The notes under the pieces were generated by a model. The model ran no database searches and was not told the DNA's origin. It saw only the letters and a list, made by a program, of their open reading frames with translations. From NCBI GenBank assembly GCA_016287765.1, contig JAEEWS010000030.1, forward strand, positions 1 to 33,576: a stretch of DNA of 33,576 nucleotides, written 5' to 3'. Made by a program: the position numbers and the translations under genes. Shown piece after piece: positions 25,150 to 33,098 of the stretch. This DNA is from Lachnospiraceae bacterium (GTDB lineage Bacteria; Bacillota_A; Clostridia; Lachnospirales; Lachnospiraceae). Within the stretch, counting starts at the first letter, position 1. Every line of letters begins with the position of its first letter.

Positions 25150-25917
25150 TTACCAGCCCATCTCCATAAGCCAGTTGCTCAGTTCTCTTTCTCTGTCCTT
25201 AAGCTCGATCTCCCGTTCCAATCTTCCCAGCTTCTTTTCGCCACGGATATTACCGTCAACTATGTAAAGGACTCTGGTGCATTTTGCCGCAACCTTCACA
25301 TCATGTGTCACCAGCATTACGGTCGTACCGTCCTTATTTAGGTTAACAAGTTCTGTCATGACCTCATCCGATGAAGTTCTGTTCAATGCTCCCGTGGGTT
25401 CGTCCGCAAATATCACCTTAGGACTGTTGATCATGCTTCTGCATATGCACGCTCTTTGCAATTGACCTCCTGAAACTTCATTAATATCATTGTCAGCGGT
25501 CTCCTCTATTCCCAGCCTCTTCATGAGCGAACGTCCTCTCTCCACTATGGCCCTGCGACCCAGATCGTTCTTTTTTGACTTTACAGCAGGAAGTATAATG
25601 TTGTCAAGAATCGAAAGATTTTTCATCATATACATCTGCTGAAAGATAAAGCCCATTTCGTTTAGTCTTATTTCGGACATCTGATCGTCATCAAGTTTTG
25701 ATAAACCGCGGCCGTTAAATGTGACCTCACCCGCTGTCATCCTGTCCATTCCGGAAACCGTATAAAGAAGCGTGGATTTTCCTGAACCTGAAGGTCCCAT
25801 TACAGCTACCATCTCGCCCTCTTCTATATTGAAATTTACATTTTTCAATACATTGTTCTGCTTTTTATTAACAACGTAAGTCTTGCATAGATCTTTAACA
25901 GAAATCACTGTACTCAT
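25150..25917 (-). CDS. ABC transporter ATPase (MacB/LolD/BceA-type)
   Basis: A 255-residue ATPase. The start is the ATG at 25917 (MSTVISVKDLCKTY), with AAAGGA upstream; an earlier in-frame ATG would overlap the permease gene and add a lysine-rich, non-homologous leader. Walker A is GPSGSGKST at 41-49, the Q-loop FIFQQMYMM, the signature VSGGQLQR at 148-155, Walker B KVIFADEPTGALN with Glu173, and the H-loop VTHD. After the signature it reads ACICRSM in place of the usual VAIARAL. Such ATPases pair with FtsX-type permeases and act as mechanotransmitters for peptide or lipid export or resistance. Its partner lies 31 bases upstream. Confidence 0.92.
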   Translation of the reverse strand: MSTVISVKDLCKTYVVNKKQNNVLKNVNFNIEEGEMVAVMGPSGSGKSTLLYTVSGMDRMTAGEVTFNGRGLSKLDDDQMSEIRLNEMGFIFQQMYMMKNLSILDNIILPAVKSKKNDLGRRAIVERGRSLMKRLGIEETADNDINEVSGGQLQRACICRSMINSPKVIFADEPTGALNRTSSDEVMTELVNLNKDGTTVMLVTHDVKVAAKCTRVLYIVDGNIRGEKKLGRLEREIELKDRERELSNWLMEMGW

Positions 25918-25948
25918 TTTCTTTTCCTTTCTTTTCCTCTCTTTTTCT

Positions 25949-28321
25949 CTATTCAATATTGCCCATGGAATCGGCATGTATCCTGCGTGCGTATAATGAA
26001 GTAGCCCACGCTGCCGCTACAACCACAGCCGTAAGCATTAACGGATACAGGCCGTAAACTTCAAGGAACTTGACATCGTATTTTATCCCGGATATTGCAC
26101 CCATAGCTCCAAATATCCTGTCACATATAAGCTTTGTCACCGGATAGTTCAATATGCTTGCAATGATCAAAGATATCCCCATTACAGTAATAAACCGCCA
26201 GGTGTGCTGAGCTGAGATCCTTCTGTTTTTAAAGCCGATAGCCTTCATCAAAGCAATCTCCGTAGTTTCCTTACTAATAAATGATCTTTCCATAAGTACC
26301 GCCGTCAAGGCAGCTATAACAAGGGCAATGACCAATACCAGATTTTTACCTGCCATCACCACTTCTGCGGAGCCGGTGCAGGTCTTCACATAATCTGCGG
26401 CATTATATATCTCTTCAGTATCAAATATCTCTTTTAATCTTTCTATTCTTTCATCTACAACTTCCGATGTCGGATCATCGTCAAAATCGATCTGGAAGGC
26501 ATATCCGCTGGAGGCCGTGTTGGGTTTTAAATCAGCTTCCTCATGAAGCCTTCCCACTTTTCCGAGCATATTCATGGATATAAAGGTTCCTGTGATGATA
26601 CATTCCCTTTTCTGACCATTTAGGTCTAATATGATCTTATCTCCCAATTTTGCCCCAAGCTCTTCCATTATCTGCGGTGTAAAAGCCACCTCATCCACAT
26701 ACTTTGGAGCCACTCCGTCCTCATAAACATAATCTGTGGTCTTTGTATCCGGACAGTGCTGCATGGAGATCAGCATATTCTTGCCTTTAAACTCTACAGG
26801 TATCTGATACATGAGTTCTTCATGCACCTTCCCCGGCATACCGTTCTCCGAAAGTTTTTCTTCGATCTCCTCAAATACTTTCTTCTGGTAATCCTTGTCT
26901 TTGCTCTCCATAGAGCCCATTATTTTTTCCGTGGAGGAATAAAAGACATCACTTTCGGTCGTTCCGAACAAAAAGATCAAATTATCGCTCATCAAAGTGT
27001 TTGCGGCTGTTGCAAGCATCGCCACCAGCAAAATGCAGACCGTAAAGGTCGCTATCATACTGACATACTGCTTTGGCTTACTGAGCACATCATTGAGTCC
27101 CAGGAACACATTAAGGCCCAGCTTTGTCTTTGAAAGCCTGATGATCGACTTTTTATGATAACGCTCACCGGTCTCTCCGTTATGAACCGCATCTATGGGG
27201 GACATTTTCTTTATCTTTTTTGTACAAAGGTAACAAAAGCCCACCGTTAAGATCACAACCATGGCTGCGCTTATCACGCCCACCGCTACCCGGTTTTCGT
27301 TTCCGATCACAATATTTTCCGTAACAGTTTCAAGCATGATATTCCCGAAGGGAACACTTAAAATGTATCCTATTACTGCGCCGATCACCGCCAGACACAG
27401 ATACTTTACAATATAGATCATTCTTATTGATCGTGCCTTTAACCCCAGTGCCTTCATGACTCCGATCTCTCTGAAGTCTTCTTCCAATGTGAACTTGATC
27501 GTAAAAGAAAGCATGGCAAAGGCAATAAGGATCAGGCATATGCTTACTGCCATCAAAAGCCCAGCAACCAGCATTTCCAGCAAATAGGTCATTTTGATCA
27601 TGCCTTTATCCCCGGAAAACATGGCGTTTTTTATATCAGATAATTCTTCCGTCAATTCTTTTACTCTATCCGTATCAACATAGTAGATCGCTCCCGAATA
27701 GCTGTTTACTATATCTTTATCTCCAAAGAGTTTCGCCGCATCCTCGTCATTCATGAGCATCCTGGGATTTCCCATGAACGGTGATCCCATCAATGCATCT
27801 TTAATGTATCCGTCGATAACAAGGTTCATCTTAACGTCACCATAATCCAGACAGAATTCATCTCCTACAGTTGTCACTTTAGGATCGGCCAATGCCCCTC
27901 CTATGTAAACATGTCCTTTCTTTACCTCCGTTATGGTCTCATTCTTTGAATTAAAGTAGTTTAAACACGCTTTACCAATGGGAAGGATGATACCTGCATT
28001 TTCAAAAGAAGCATATTTCTCCCCATTCTTCTTAATATTTGCCGAAGAATAATAAAAGATGTCCTCTTTCTTGTAACCATTAGCTGCTTTAGCTGTCTCC
28101 AGCAATTTTTCTGTCGTATCTTCCCCGTTTCTGTTCTTAACTATCATAATGTAGTCAGACATTCCCGCCTTATCGAAGTAATAGTCGATGCCTCCGTAAA
28201 CCGCGAGCATGTTATTCACACTTGAAGAAGCAAACATGGCGGAAAGAAGCACAAATATCAATAACACGATATTCATGGTCTTCTTCCTTATAAGATCTTT
28301 TTTCAATATTCTGAAAAACAT
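25949..28321 (-). CDS. FtsX-type ABC permease with two FtsX domains
   Basis: A 790-residue permease. Layout: one N-terminal helix (about 13-40), an extracytoplasmic domain of about 200 residues, three helices (about 245-380), a central helix (about 430-450) starting the second half, another extracytoplasmic domain of about 200 residues, and three more helices (about 660-775). This is a duplicated FtsX/MacB unit with about 8 helices, unlike the 10-helix BceB type with one large loop. Both cytoplasmic coupling helices read EIGVMKALGLKAR and EIALMKAIGFKNR. It is the first gene of the permease-ATPase-regulator-kinase operon; the substrate is unknown. Export or defence against a peptide is a guess by analogy. 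Confidence 0.88.
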   Translation of the reverse strand: MFFRILKKDLIRKKTMNIVLLIFVLLSAMFASSSVNNMLAVYGGIDYYFDKAGMSDYIMIVKNRNGEDTTEKLLETAKAANGYKKEDIFYYSSANIKKNGEKYASFENAGIILPIGKACLNYFNSKNETITEVKKGHVYIGGALADPKVTTVGDEFCLDYGDVKMNLVIDGYIKDALMGSPFMGNPRMLMNDEDAAKLFGDKDIVNSYSGAIYYVDTDRVKELTEELSDIKNAMFSGDKGMIKMTYLLEMLVAGLLMAVSICLILIAFAMLSFTIKFTLEEDFREIGVMKALGLKARSIRMIYIVKYLCLAVIGAVIGYILSVPFGNIMLETVTENIVIGNENRVAVGVISAAMVVILTVGFCYLCTKKIKKMSPIDAVHNGETGERYHKKSIIRLSKTKLGLNVFLGLNDVLSKPKQYVSMIATFTVCILLVAMLATAANTLMSDNLIFLFGTTESDVFYSSTEKIMGSMESKDKDYQKKVFEEIEEKLSENGMPGKVHEELMYQIPVEFKGKNMLISMQHCPDTKTTDYVYEDGVAPKYVDEVAFTPQIMEELGAKLGDKIILDLNGQKRECIITGTFISMNMLGKVGRLHEEADLKPNTASSGYAFQIDFDDDPTSEVVDERIERLKEIFDTEEIYNAADYVKTCTGSAEVVMAGKNLVLVIALVIAALTAVLMERSFISKETTEIALMKAIGFKNRRISAQHTWRFITVMGISLIIASILNYPVTKLICDRIFGAMGAISGIKYDVKFLEVYGLYPLMLTAVVVAAAWATSLYARRIHADSMGNIE

Positions 28322-28665
28322 TTATTCCTCACTTTCTTCCGTCGGTTGGCCTTTCCCGACAAATGACTGTTTCTTTTGTCTTCGCAATAATATGTCAAAA
28401 ATTATTAAACAATCATTAAGTAGAGTTAAACGCATATATATAAACAATTATTAATAAATTGTATCCTTTACAAACAAATTACACCTATATTGTTTATATT
28501 ATTCAAAAGCGCTATCATAAATTACATCGGATCATCAAATAGTCTATATTTTTTTCAGGTTTTTACGTATTATACACTTTTCTGATCACTATTAAAACAT
28601 AAGGCAAAGCAGAAGCCGTGGAATAAAAAAGCTTTTTACCCGGGCTTATGTAAAGGGTAACATAG
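28322..28665. other. AT-rich non-coding region upstream of the ABC operon
   Basis: About 400 bases separate the permease start from the deacylase gene, with no credible reading frame. The region holds an 11-bp inverted repeat, ATATAAACAAT (28438-28448) with ATTGTTTATAT (28489-28499), and a minus-strand consensus -10 TATAAT at 28569-28574 with only a weak -35. A second TTGACA at 28393-28398 lacks a matching -10. If the 28.57-kb -10 is used, the operon has a leader of about 240 bases. Confidence 0.5.
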
Positions 28666-28711
28666 AAAACCTCCTTTCGGGATCATGTTCGATCCTTCGA
28701 AAGGAGGTTTT
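28666..28711 (-). terminator. Large hairpin, terminator of the deacylase gene
   Basis: A perfect 14-bp stem AAAACCTCCTTTCG / CGAAAGGAGGTTTT (28666-28679 with 28698-28711) plus an inner GGATC / GATCC stem. It begins about 20 bases after the deacylase stop; the tail reads TTTTCTATG on the minus strand. A second weaker hairpin TTTACCC / GGGTAA lies beside it at 28636-28660. Confidence 0.7.
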
Positions 28712-28730
28712 ACATTTATGCTTTTACAGT

Positions 28731-30329
28731 TTATATTCTTATTGCTCTTCCGGCGTTTTTCAAAAGCTTCTCGTCGATCTTTCCATCCGCCAGAACTTCC
28801 TTACCGTTTATATAAACTCTGTCAATGCCGAAGGAGCAGGTATTGTCTCTTTCAGATTCCTTCAACACTTTCTCATCAAATACCGTAATGTCTGCAAAAT
28901 AGCCCGGTCTCAGATACCCTCTGTCTTTGATCATAAAGCGATCCGCCGTAGCTCCGGTCATTCTGTTTATGGTTTTAGGCATTATATCACCGTCCCCTCT
29001 TAAAGAATCCTGAAGAAACTTAGGGAAGCAGTCATATATGGCCGGATTCTGGATACCGTGATCTTCTACCCAGGCATCTGTCATATAAAGACATAAATCA
29101 TTTTTTTCAAAATCGTGTATTATATCCTCCGTCGTATAAGGCCCCATATTGACACGACCCTGGAAATTGGACTCTTTGCAAAGCTGCAGGTACATGTCGA
29201 GGTCCGACTTTTTGTATTCCTTAGCCAGCTGGTGAACTGTCTTTCCTTCATATTTTTCATATCCCGGGCCGATATAAGCCACTTCAATATCATCATATCC
29301 AAAGCCCAGAAGCAATGAAGTTGCCTTTATGAGTGCACGGAGTTTTAACTTGGTCAAAGGCTTATTCCTCTCCTCTTCGCTCATTCCCTGATACCAGGTG
29401 GGAAGTATTACCGTGATGACTGAAACGCCCTTAAGTTCATTGTATATATCAAACTGAGCTCTGACTCCCTCATCCCTCATCTTGTTTATAAGCTGCAGGA
29501 ACTCCGGCTGATCCTTTAAGGATCTTCTGCCCACAAATATTGCATGTGAATATTGTAATTTAAGGTTGGTACCCTTGGAGATGTTTACCAGTTCATCCAC
29601 TCCGCGAAGGATGTGTGACCTTCCCAAAAGCTGAGGATAAGCCATGGAAACTGCCGAATTGGCTCTGGGATGAACAGTCAGTGGTTTATCATACTTAACG
29701 CAAAGCTCCACCACTTTTCTCAATTCGTCTTCGTCAGCATAGAGTCCCGGCTCATACATGAGTCCGAGAGAAACACCTGCCGCACCGTTCTTAAGGTTAT
29801 CCTCTATGATATCAAGCATCTTCTGCTCTTCTTCCGGAGTAAGCTTCCTGTTGGAATAGCCTGAAACCGCAGCTCTGGCAGAACAATGTCCCACCAGCTC
29901 CGCCATATTGGCAGGACAGTTTTCATCGATCGCCTTCAGGAAATCATTTACATTTCCGTATTCTCCCGTGGTGTCATTAAAGAAGAACAGGCCTCCGCCC
30001 ATCTTGTCTACGTACTTGCAATCCTTCTCAAAACCTATCTCCGACACACCGCAGTTACCTGCTATAAATGTGGTTATGCCCTGTCTGATAAAAGGTTCAA
30101 AATAGGGCAAAGTGTTTTTTTTGATCGCAAACCAGTCATTGTGAGAATGCTCATCAATAAACCCCGGTGCAACAGACTTCCCGGTGATATCCACCACTTT
30201 GTCCGCCTTGTCTTCGCTGATCCCATTCCCCACTTCCAGAATCCTGTCATCCTCAAATAAAACATCCTCCATAACAGCATCCGCTCCGGATCCGTCATAG
30301 AGCTTTCCCCCTTTAAGCAATACCTTCAT
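28731..30329 (-). CDS. N-acyl-D-amino-acid deacylase (amidohydrolase family)
   Basis: A 532-residue amidohydrolase. I set the start at 30329 (MKVLLKGGKLYDGSG), with GGAGG 8 bases upstream; an ATG six codons earlier overlaps that Shine-Dalgarno. Metal-binding His61 and His63 in FIDEHSHND, GNCGVSEIGF, GHCSARAAVSG, and C-terminal PGYFADITVFD are those of D-aminoacylases and dihydroorotase-like relatives. The enzyme removes acyl groups from N-acyl-D-amino acids, such as those released from peptidoglycan or peptides, giving free D-amino acids; the exact substrate is inferred. No signal peptide. It is apparently monocistronic, ending at a large terminator hairpin. Confidence 0.9.
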   Translation of the reverse strand: MKVLLKGGKLYDGSGADAVMEDVLFEDDRILEVGNGISEDKADKVVDITGKSVAPGFIDEHSHNDWFAIKKNTLPYFEPFIRQGITTFIAGNCGVSEIGFEKDCKYVDKMGGGLFFFNDTTGEYGNVNDFLKAIDENCPANMAELVGHCSARAAVSGYSNRKLTPEEEQKMLDIIEDNLKNGAAGVSLGLMYEPGLYADEDELRKVVELCVKYDKPLTVHPRANSAVSMAYPQLLGRSHILRGVDELVNISKGTNLKLQYSHAIFVGRRSLKDQPEFLQLINKMRDEGVRAQFDIYNELKGVSVITVILPTWYQGMSEEERNKPLTKLKLRALIKATSLLLGFGYDDIEVAYIGPGYEKYEGKTVHQLAKEYKKSDLDMYLQLCKESNFQGRVNMGPYTTEDIIHDFEKNDLCLYMTDAWVEDHGIQNPAIYDCFPKFLQDSLRGDGDIMPKTINRMTGATADRFMIKDRGYLRPGYFADITVFDEKVLKESERDNTCSFGIDRVYINGKEVLADGKIDEKLLKNAGRAIRI

Positions 30330-30433
30330 AAATTCAACCTCCATCACATTTTTTGAGCCATACAGTTGCCCATCGCTATTTTAGCACTTTTATCCAAAAG
30401 TGTGAATAACTATTCACAAGATTTCGAAGGCAA

Positions 30434-30476
30434 AGAGCCAAAAGGGAGCCAAAACAGAAACGTCCCCTTTGGCTCT
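30434..30476. repeat. REP-like palindrome at the end of the phosphatase gene
   Basis: Outer arms AGAGCCAAA (30434-30442) and TTTGGCTCT (30468-30476), inner AGGG / CCCC, and a central loop containing GGAGCCAAAACAG. The right arm covers the phosphatase stop codon at 30475-30477. Motifs such as CGTCCCC next to inverted GAGCC arms resemble REP-type elements mobilised by RAYT transposases in Clostridia. It may also terminate the phosphatase transcript. Confidence 0.5.
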
Positions 30477-30927
30477 ATAAGGTTTTCAATAATGCTTTAC
30501 ATCCTTGCAGGACATCCCGCCAGGTTGCTTCAAAGTCATCCGTATACCAGGGATCTGCCACATCTCTGTTTATTCCTGCATATTCCAGCAAAAGATGCAC
30601 CTTCTCTTCATGGCCGCAAACTCTCTTAGTGTTCCTCACATTTGCACTATCCATGCATATCAAAAAGTCGTAGTACTCCCCATCCGCTGCCGTTATCTGC
30701 CTTGCCCTCTTTCCTTCACAGCATATCCCATGCTCTGCAAGCTTCCTCTTTGCCGGCGGATACACCGGATTTCCCACTCCGTTCCATATCTCCTCGGTAC
30801 TTGTGGCCGCGGACGCTATTTCAAACTCCTTTTCACGTCCCGCATTTCGCACCAGATCTTTCATTATAAATTCTGCCATTGGAGAACGGCATATGTTGCC
30901 GTGGCAGATGAATAATACTTTGGTCAT
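30475..30927 (-). CDS. Low-molecular-weight protein tyrosine phosphatase
   Basis: A 150-residue enzyme. The start is the ATG at 30927 (MTKVLFICHGNICRSPM), preceded by GAGAGGAG at 8 bases; a TTG six codons earlier lies at that ribosome binding site. The P-loop is CHGNICRS with nucleophile Cys8 and Arg14; the general acid is the first Asp in the C-terminal VADPWYTDDF. It removes phosphate from tyrosine (or arginine, in some relatives) in proteins. No tyrosine kinase or capsule genes are nearby, so its target is unknown. Its stop codon is embedded in a REP-like palindrome. Confidence 0.94.
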   Translation of the reverse strand: MTKVLFICHGNICRSPMAEFIMKDLVRNAGREKEFEIASAATSTEEIWNGVGNPVYPPAKRKLAEHGICCEGKRARQITAADGEYYDFLICMDSANVRNTKRVCGHEEKVHLLLEYAGINRDVADPWYTDDFEATWRDVLQGCKALLKTL

Positions 30928-31255
30928 AACTTTTTCTCCTCTCAAATTGCCCCCAAATGCCGTGTTTTAGGGCGATTTGCCCACTCCTGCTTGAGTGATT
31001 TTTTACTGTTCCAAGACTACACTTTTTGCAAAAAGGGGCAATTCGGTGCAAATCAATGCCTTGTGTAGTAGTCAAAACGTAGTAAAAGTATTAAAAAAAT
31101 ACTACTGCAATTAGGGGTGTGCATTTGAACACCCCTTTTTCGTCCCTGTGTTCACTTTTCGGCAAGGGGGTGTTCACTATTTAACAAAAGCGTGTGCATA
31201 TCACCTTTTTTGTACTATCGTTTTCATATATTTCTTTTAAATCAAGCATATTCTG
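30928..31255. other. Non-coding region with short repeats
   Basis: About 328 bases without a credible gene. It contains a 9-bp inverted repeat AATTGCCCC (30945-30953) and GGGGCAATT (31035-31043), two copies of GTGTTCACT (31148-31156, 31170-31178), two of GTGTGCAT (31117-31124, 31192-31199), and a plus-strand terminator-like hairpin (separate entry). No clear promoter for the phosphatase gene was found. Confidence 0.5.
31114..31140 (+). terminator. Terminator-like hairpin without an upstream plus-strand gene
   Basis: Stem GGGGTGT / ACACCCC (31114-31120 with 31129-31135), loop GCATTTGA, followed by TTTTTCG on the plus strand. No plus-strand gene precedes it for more than 15 kb, so it would end either a small RNA or antisense transcription of the phosphatase region. 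Confidence 0.55.
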
Positions 31256-31558
31256 CTATTCTCCAATCATTCGAATATCTGCAGTATCCTGAACAGCGCT
31301 GGGCAACCATTCCGCATTAACATAATCGAATGGTATGACCAGCTCCTGTATCTTGTCATCTTTTCCCGGTCTTTTTATATCATCCGGCAAATAGTCCAAG
31401 CCGACTTCTCGCAAACTTAGGACGCTATCATGAATCCATCCCACTGCCTGACCGTCACAATACAAACAGTAGCAGCCAAACATCTTCTTCGTCCTGACAT
31501 TCAGTTCTTTTAAATGGTCAAGCCACTCCTGAACTATTGACGGATCTTCATACGACAT
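31256..31558 (-). CDS. TfoX N-terminal-domain-like protein
   Basis: A 100-residue protein whose N-terminal half, VRTKKMFGCYCLYCDGQAVGWIHDSVLSLRE, matches the TfoX/Sxy N-terminal domain (general form R.MFGGYG.Y..G...A...D..L.L). Stand-alone TfoX-N proteins are common in Firmicutes; their role is not established, and they should not be assumed to control competence as TfoX of Gammaproteobacteria does. Two Cys replace Gly/Tyr positions in the conserved strand. ATG follows GAGGATAGGG. It lies downstream of the RhuM gene across a 141-base gap with an unusual palindrome, so cotranscription is uncertain. Confidence 0.72.
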   Translation of the reverse strand: MSYEDPSIVQEWLDHLKELNVRTKKMFGCYCLYCDGQAVGWIHDSVLSLREVGLDYLPDDIKRPGKDDKIQELVIPFDYVNAEWLPSAVQDTADIRMIGE

Positions 31559-31635
31559 AACCCTATCCTCTTTTCATTAATCCCAGTGTAACACATAAAC
31601 CGGCATGGAGTCTCTTAGTAAAGAAGCGAACCAAT

Positions 31636-31676
31636 GACAGGGATGTCAACCAAGTATGTCAACTATCCCTGTCAAC
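31636..31676. repeat. Palindrome with three TTGACA direct repeats at 13-nt period
   Basis: Arms TGACAGGGAT (31636-31645) and ATCCCTGTCA (31666-31675) pair perfectly around a 20-base loop. On the minus strand TTGACA occurs exactly three times, at plus positions 31671-31676, 31658-31663 and 31645-31650, a constant step of 13. No -10 element is suitably placed, so these are probably not promoters. It may be a regulatory array or a REP-like element between the RhuM and TfoX-like genes. Confidence 0.6.
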
Positions 31677-31699
31677 TTTCCGAAAAACTTTTATATTTG

Positions 31700-32755
31700 T
31701 CATTCCTGATCGGCTTTATCCTTCTTTTTCCCTCGCCCTATAGTTTTGGCTTTCACTTTTCCCTCAACTTCTTTTATAGCCTGCAAATAAGCTTCTTCAA
31801 CTGGTGAAAGATTCTGTACGATATACTTCTGATACTCAGCCTGCGCCTTGTCCATTGCTTCCTTATGACTTATTCTTCCAGCTCCGGCAAGCACTTTTTC
31901 GCCCGTAGATTCAAGAACTCTGTCCAGATGTTCAACATAATCGCTCATATACATCGGGTTATGGCGCATAGCCTGAACTTCTGCGAAGTCAAAATATCCG
32001 GAAACGATGCCGTTAAGAATTTTAAGCTCCTCGGCAGACAAATAATTCTTGGCAACAACTATATCTTTTGCGGTCGGGAAGTCTCCGTCAAAAGCAGTCA
32101 GTCCCATAAACGGCTTTTCAGCGTCCGCACGTTCATATATAACCTCAGCCGCCGTATGTCCATGCGCTGCATAGTGCAATTTGTTCTGTACCATTTTGAA
32201 AAAAGCAATAGATTCAGAACTTTTAGGATCATAATCAACACTGGTAGCATACAGATCAAGCACCTGACGGTACATGACTTTCTCGGATGAGCGGATATCC
32301 CGGATACGATCCAAAAGTTCTTTCCAGTAATTTCCGCCACCCAGCTTTTTAAGTCTTTCATCGTCCATGGTAAATCCCTTGACCATGTACTCTTTCAGCC
32401 GTTCTGTAGCCCATTTTCTGAAATTGGTAGCTATCTTGGACTTTATTCGATATCCAAGAGAGATAATCATATCCAGGTTATAGTGGGGGAGTTGACGAGA
32501 AACCTGACGATTTCCCTCCATTCGAACCTGTCGGAAAATCCGACAGGTTGAAAGTTCGTCAAGTTCTCCCTCTTCGTAGATGTGCTGTATATGTTCGACA
32601 ACATTTGTTCTGGATGTTTGATACAACTCCGCCATCTGTTGCTGCGTTAGCCACACTGTCTCATCTACAAATCTGACATCTATTTTTGTAGCGCCATCAT
32701 CGGTCTGATATATAACAATATCGCCCTGATTAAGGTCTTTTTCTTCTTCAGACAT
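31700..32755 (-). CDS. RhuM family protein
   Basis: A 351-residue protein of the Virulence_RhuM family (COG3943). The N-terminal half carries VRFVDETVWLTQQQMAELYQ, NVVEHIQHIYEEGEL and the hallmark YNLDMIISLGYRIKSKIATNFRKWA (about 92-116, spaced as in the family). The C-terminal half has FMGLTAFDGDFPTAKDIVVAKNYL and ends in a Lys-rich tail (GRGKKKDKADQE). RhuM proteins are spread by horizontal transfer and often sit in islands and near defence or restriction genes; their biochemical role is not known. ATG follows AGGAG. It is 10 bases downstream of a small HTH regulator gene, so a regulator-effector pair is likely. Confidence 0.88.
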   Translation of the reverse strand: MSEEEKDLNQGDIVIYQTDDGATKIDVRFVDETVWLTQQQMAELYQTSRTNVVEHIQHIYEEGELDELSTCRIFRQVRMEGNRQVSRQLPHYNLDMIISLGYRIKSKIATNFRKWATERLKEYMVKGFTMDDERLKKLGGGNYWKELLDRIRDIRSSEKVMYRQVLDLYATSVDYDPKSSESIAFFKMVQNKLHYAAHGHTAAEVIYERADAEKPFMGLTAFDGDFPTAKDIVVAKNYLSAEELKILNGIVSGYFDFAEVQAMRHNPMYMSDYVEHLDRVLESTGEKVLAGAGRISHKEAMDKAQAEYQKYIVQNLSPVEEAYLQAIKEVEGKVKAKTIGRGKKKDKADQE

Positions 32756-32765
32756 TCTGTTTCTC

Positions 32766-32966
32766 CTATTTTGTAAATGTCACAATATCATCCACCTTGC
32801 ATTTCAACACACGGCAGATCTTTTCGATGCTCTCCAGACTTACATACTCGTCACGGCGGATCCTGGTCATTATGTTTCCGCTGAATCCGGCCGCCCTTGT
32901 AAGCTCGATATCCTTCATATTGCGCTTCTTCAGTTCCTTGAATAATTTGTCATATTTTACAGCCAT
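32766..32966 (-). CDS. Small XRE/Cro-type HTH regulator
   Basis: A 66-residue single-domain DNA-binding protein: KYDKLFKELKKRNMKDIELTRAAGFSGNIMTRIRRDEYVSLESIEKICRVLKCKVDDIV. The pattern (L.K.L..R.M....L...AG.S...M.R...E.VSLE.I.KIC..L.C...DI) is typical of short Cro-like regulators of Firmicutes. ATG follows AAGGAGC. It leads the RhuM gene by 10 bases and is preceded by a promoter with a palindrome in its spacer, suggesting negative autoregulation of the pair, as in toxin-antitoxin or defence operons. That role is inferred. Confidence 0.9.
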   Translation of the reverse strand: MAVKYDKLFKELKKRNMKDIELTRAAGFSGNIMTRIRRDEYVSLESIEKICRVLKCKVDDIVTFTK

Positions 32967-33010
32967 TGTCGCTCCTTTTTATCCTGCAAAATCGCCAAAA
33001 CTCTGTTGCA

Positions 33011-33040
33011 ATTTTATCACGAAATTGTGATTATATTCAA
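33011..33040 (-). promoter_or_regulatory. Promoter and palindromic operator of the HTH-RhuM operon
   Basis: Minus strand: -35 TTGAAT (33035-33040), an 18-base spacer and extended -10 TGATAAAAT (-10 TAAAAT at 33011-33016). The spacer holds the palindrome ATCAC-6-GTGAT (33016-33031), placed where a bound repressor would block RNA polymerase; the neighbouring HTH protein is the obvious candidate. Confidence 0.65.
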
Positions 33041-33098
33041 GAATTTTTCTTTTACTCGATAGGGTCAATAACTACTCGCGCCCCGGTTTGCACGAGAG

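Noticed and set aside
28393..28398. TTGACA as the -35 of the permease promoter
   Set aside because: No -10-like sequence lies at the right distance towards the gene.
31256..31558. Competence regulator TfoX/Sxy
   Set aside because: Only the N-terminal domain is present and the organism appears to be a Firmicute, where this domain has no shown competence role.
31645..31676. Three tandem minus-strand promoters from the three TTGACA boxes
   Set aside because: None has a credible -10 element 16-18 bases downstream.
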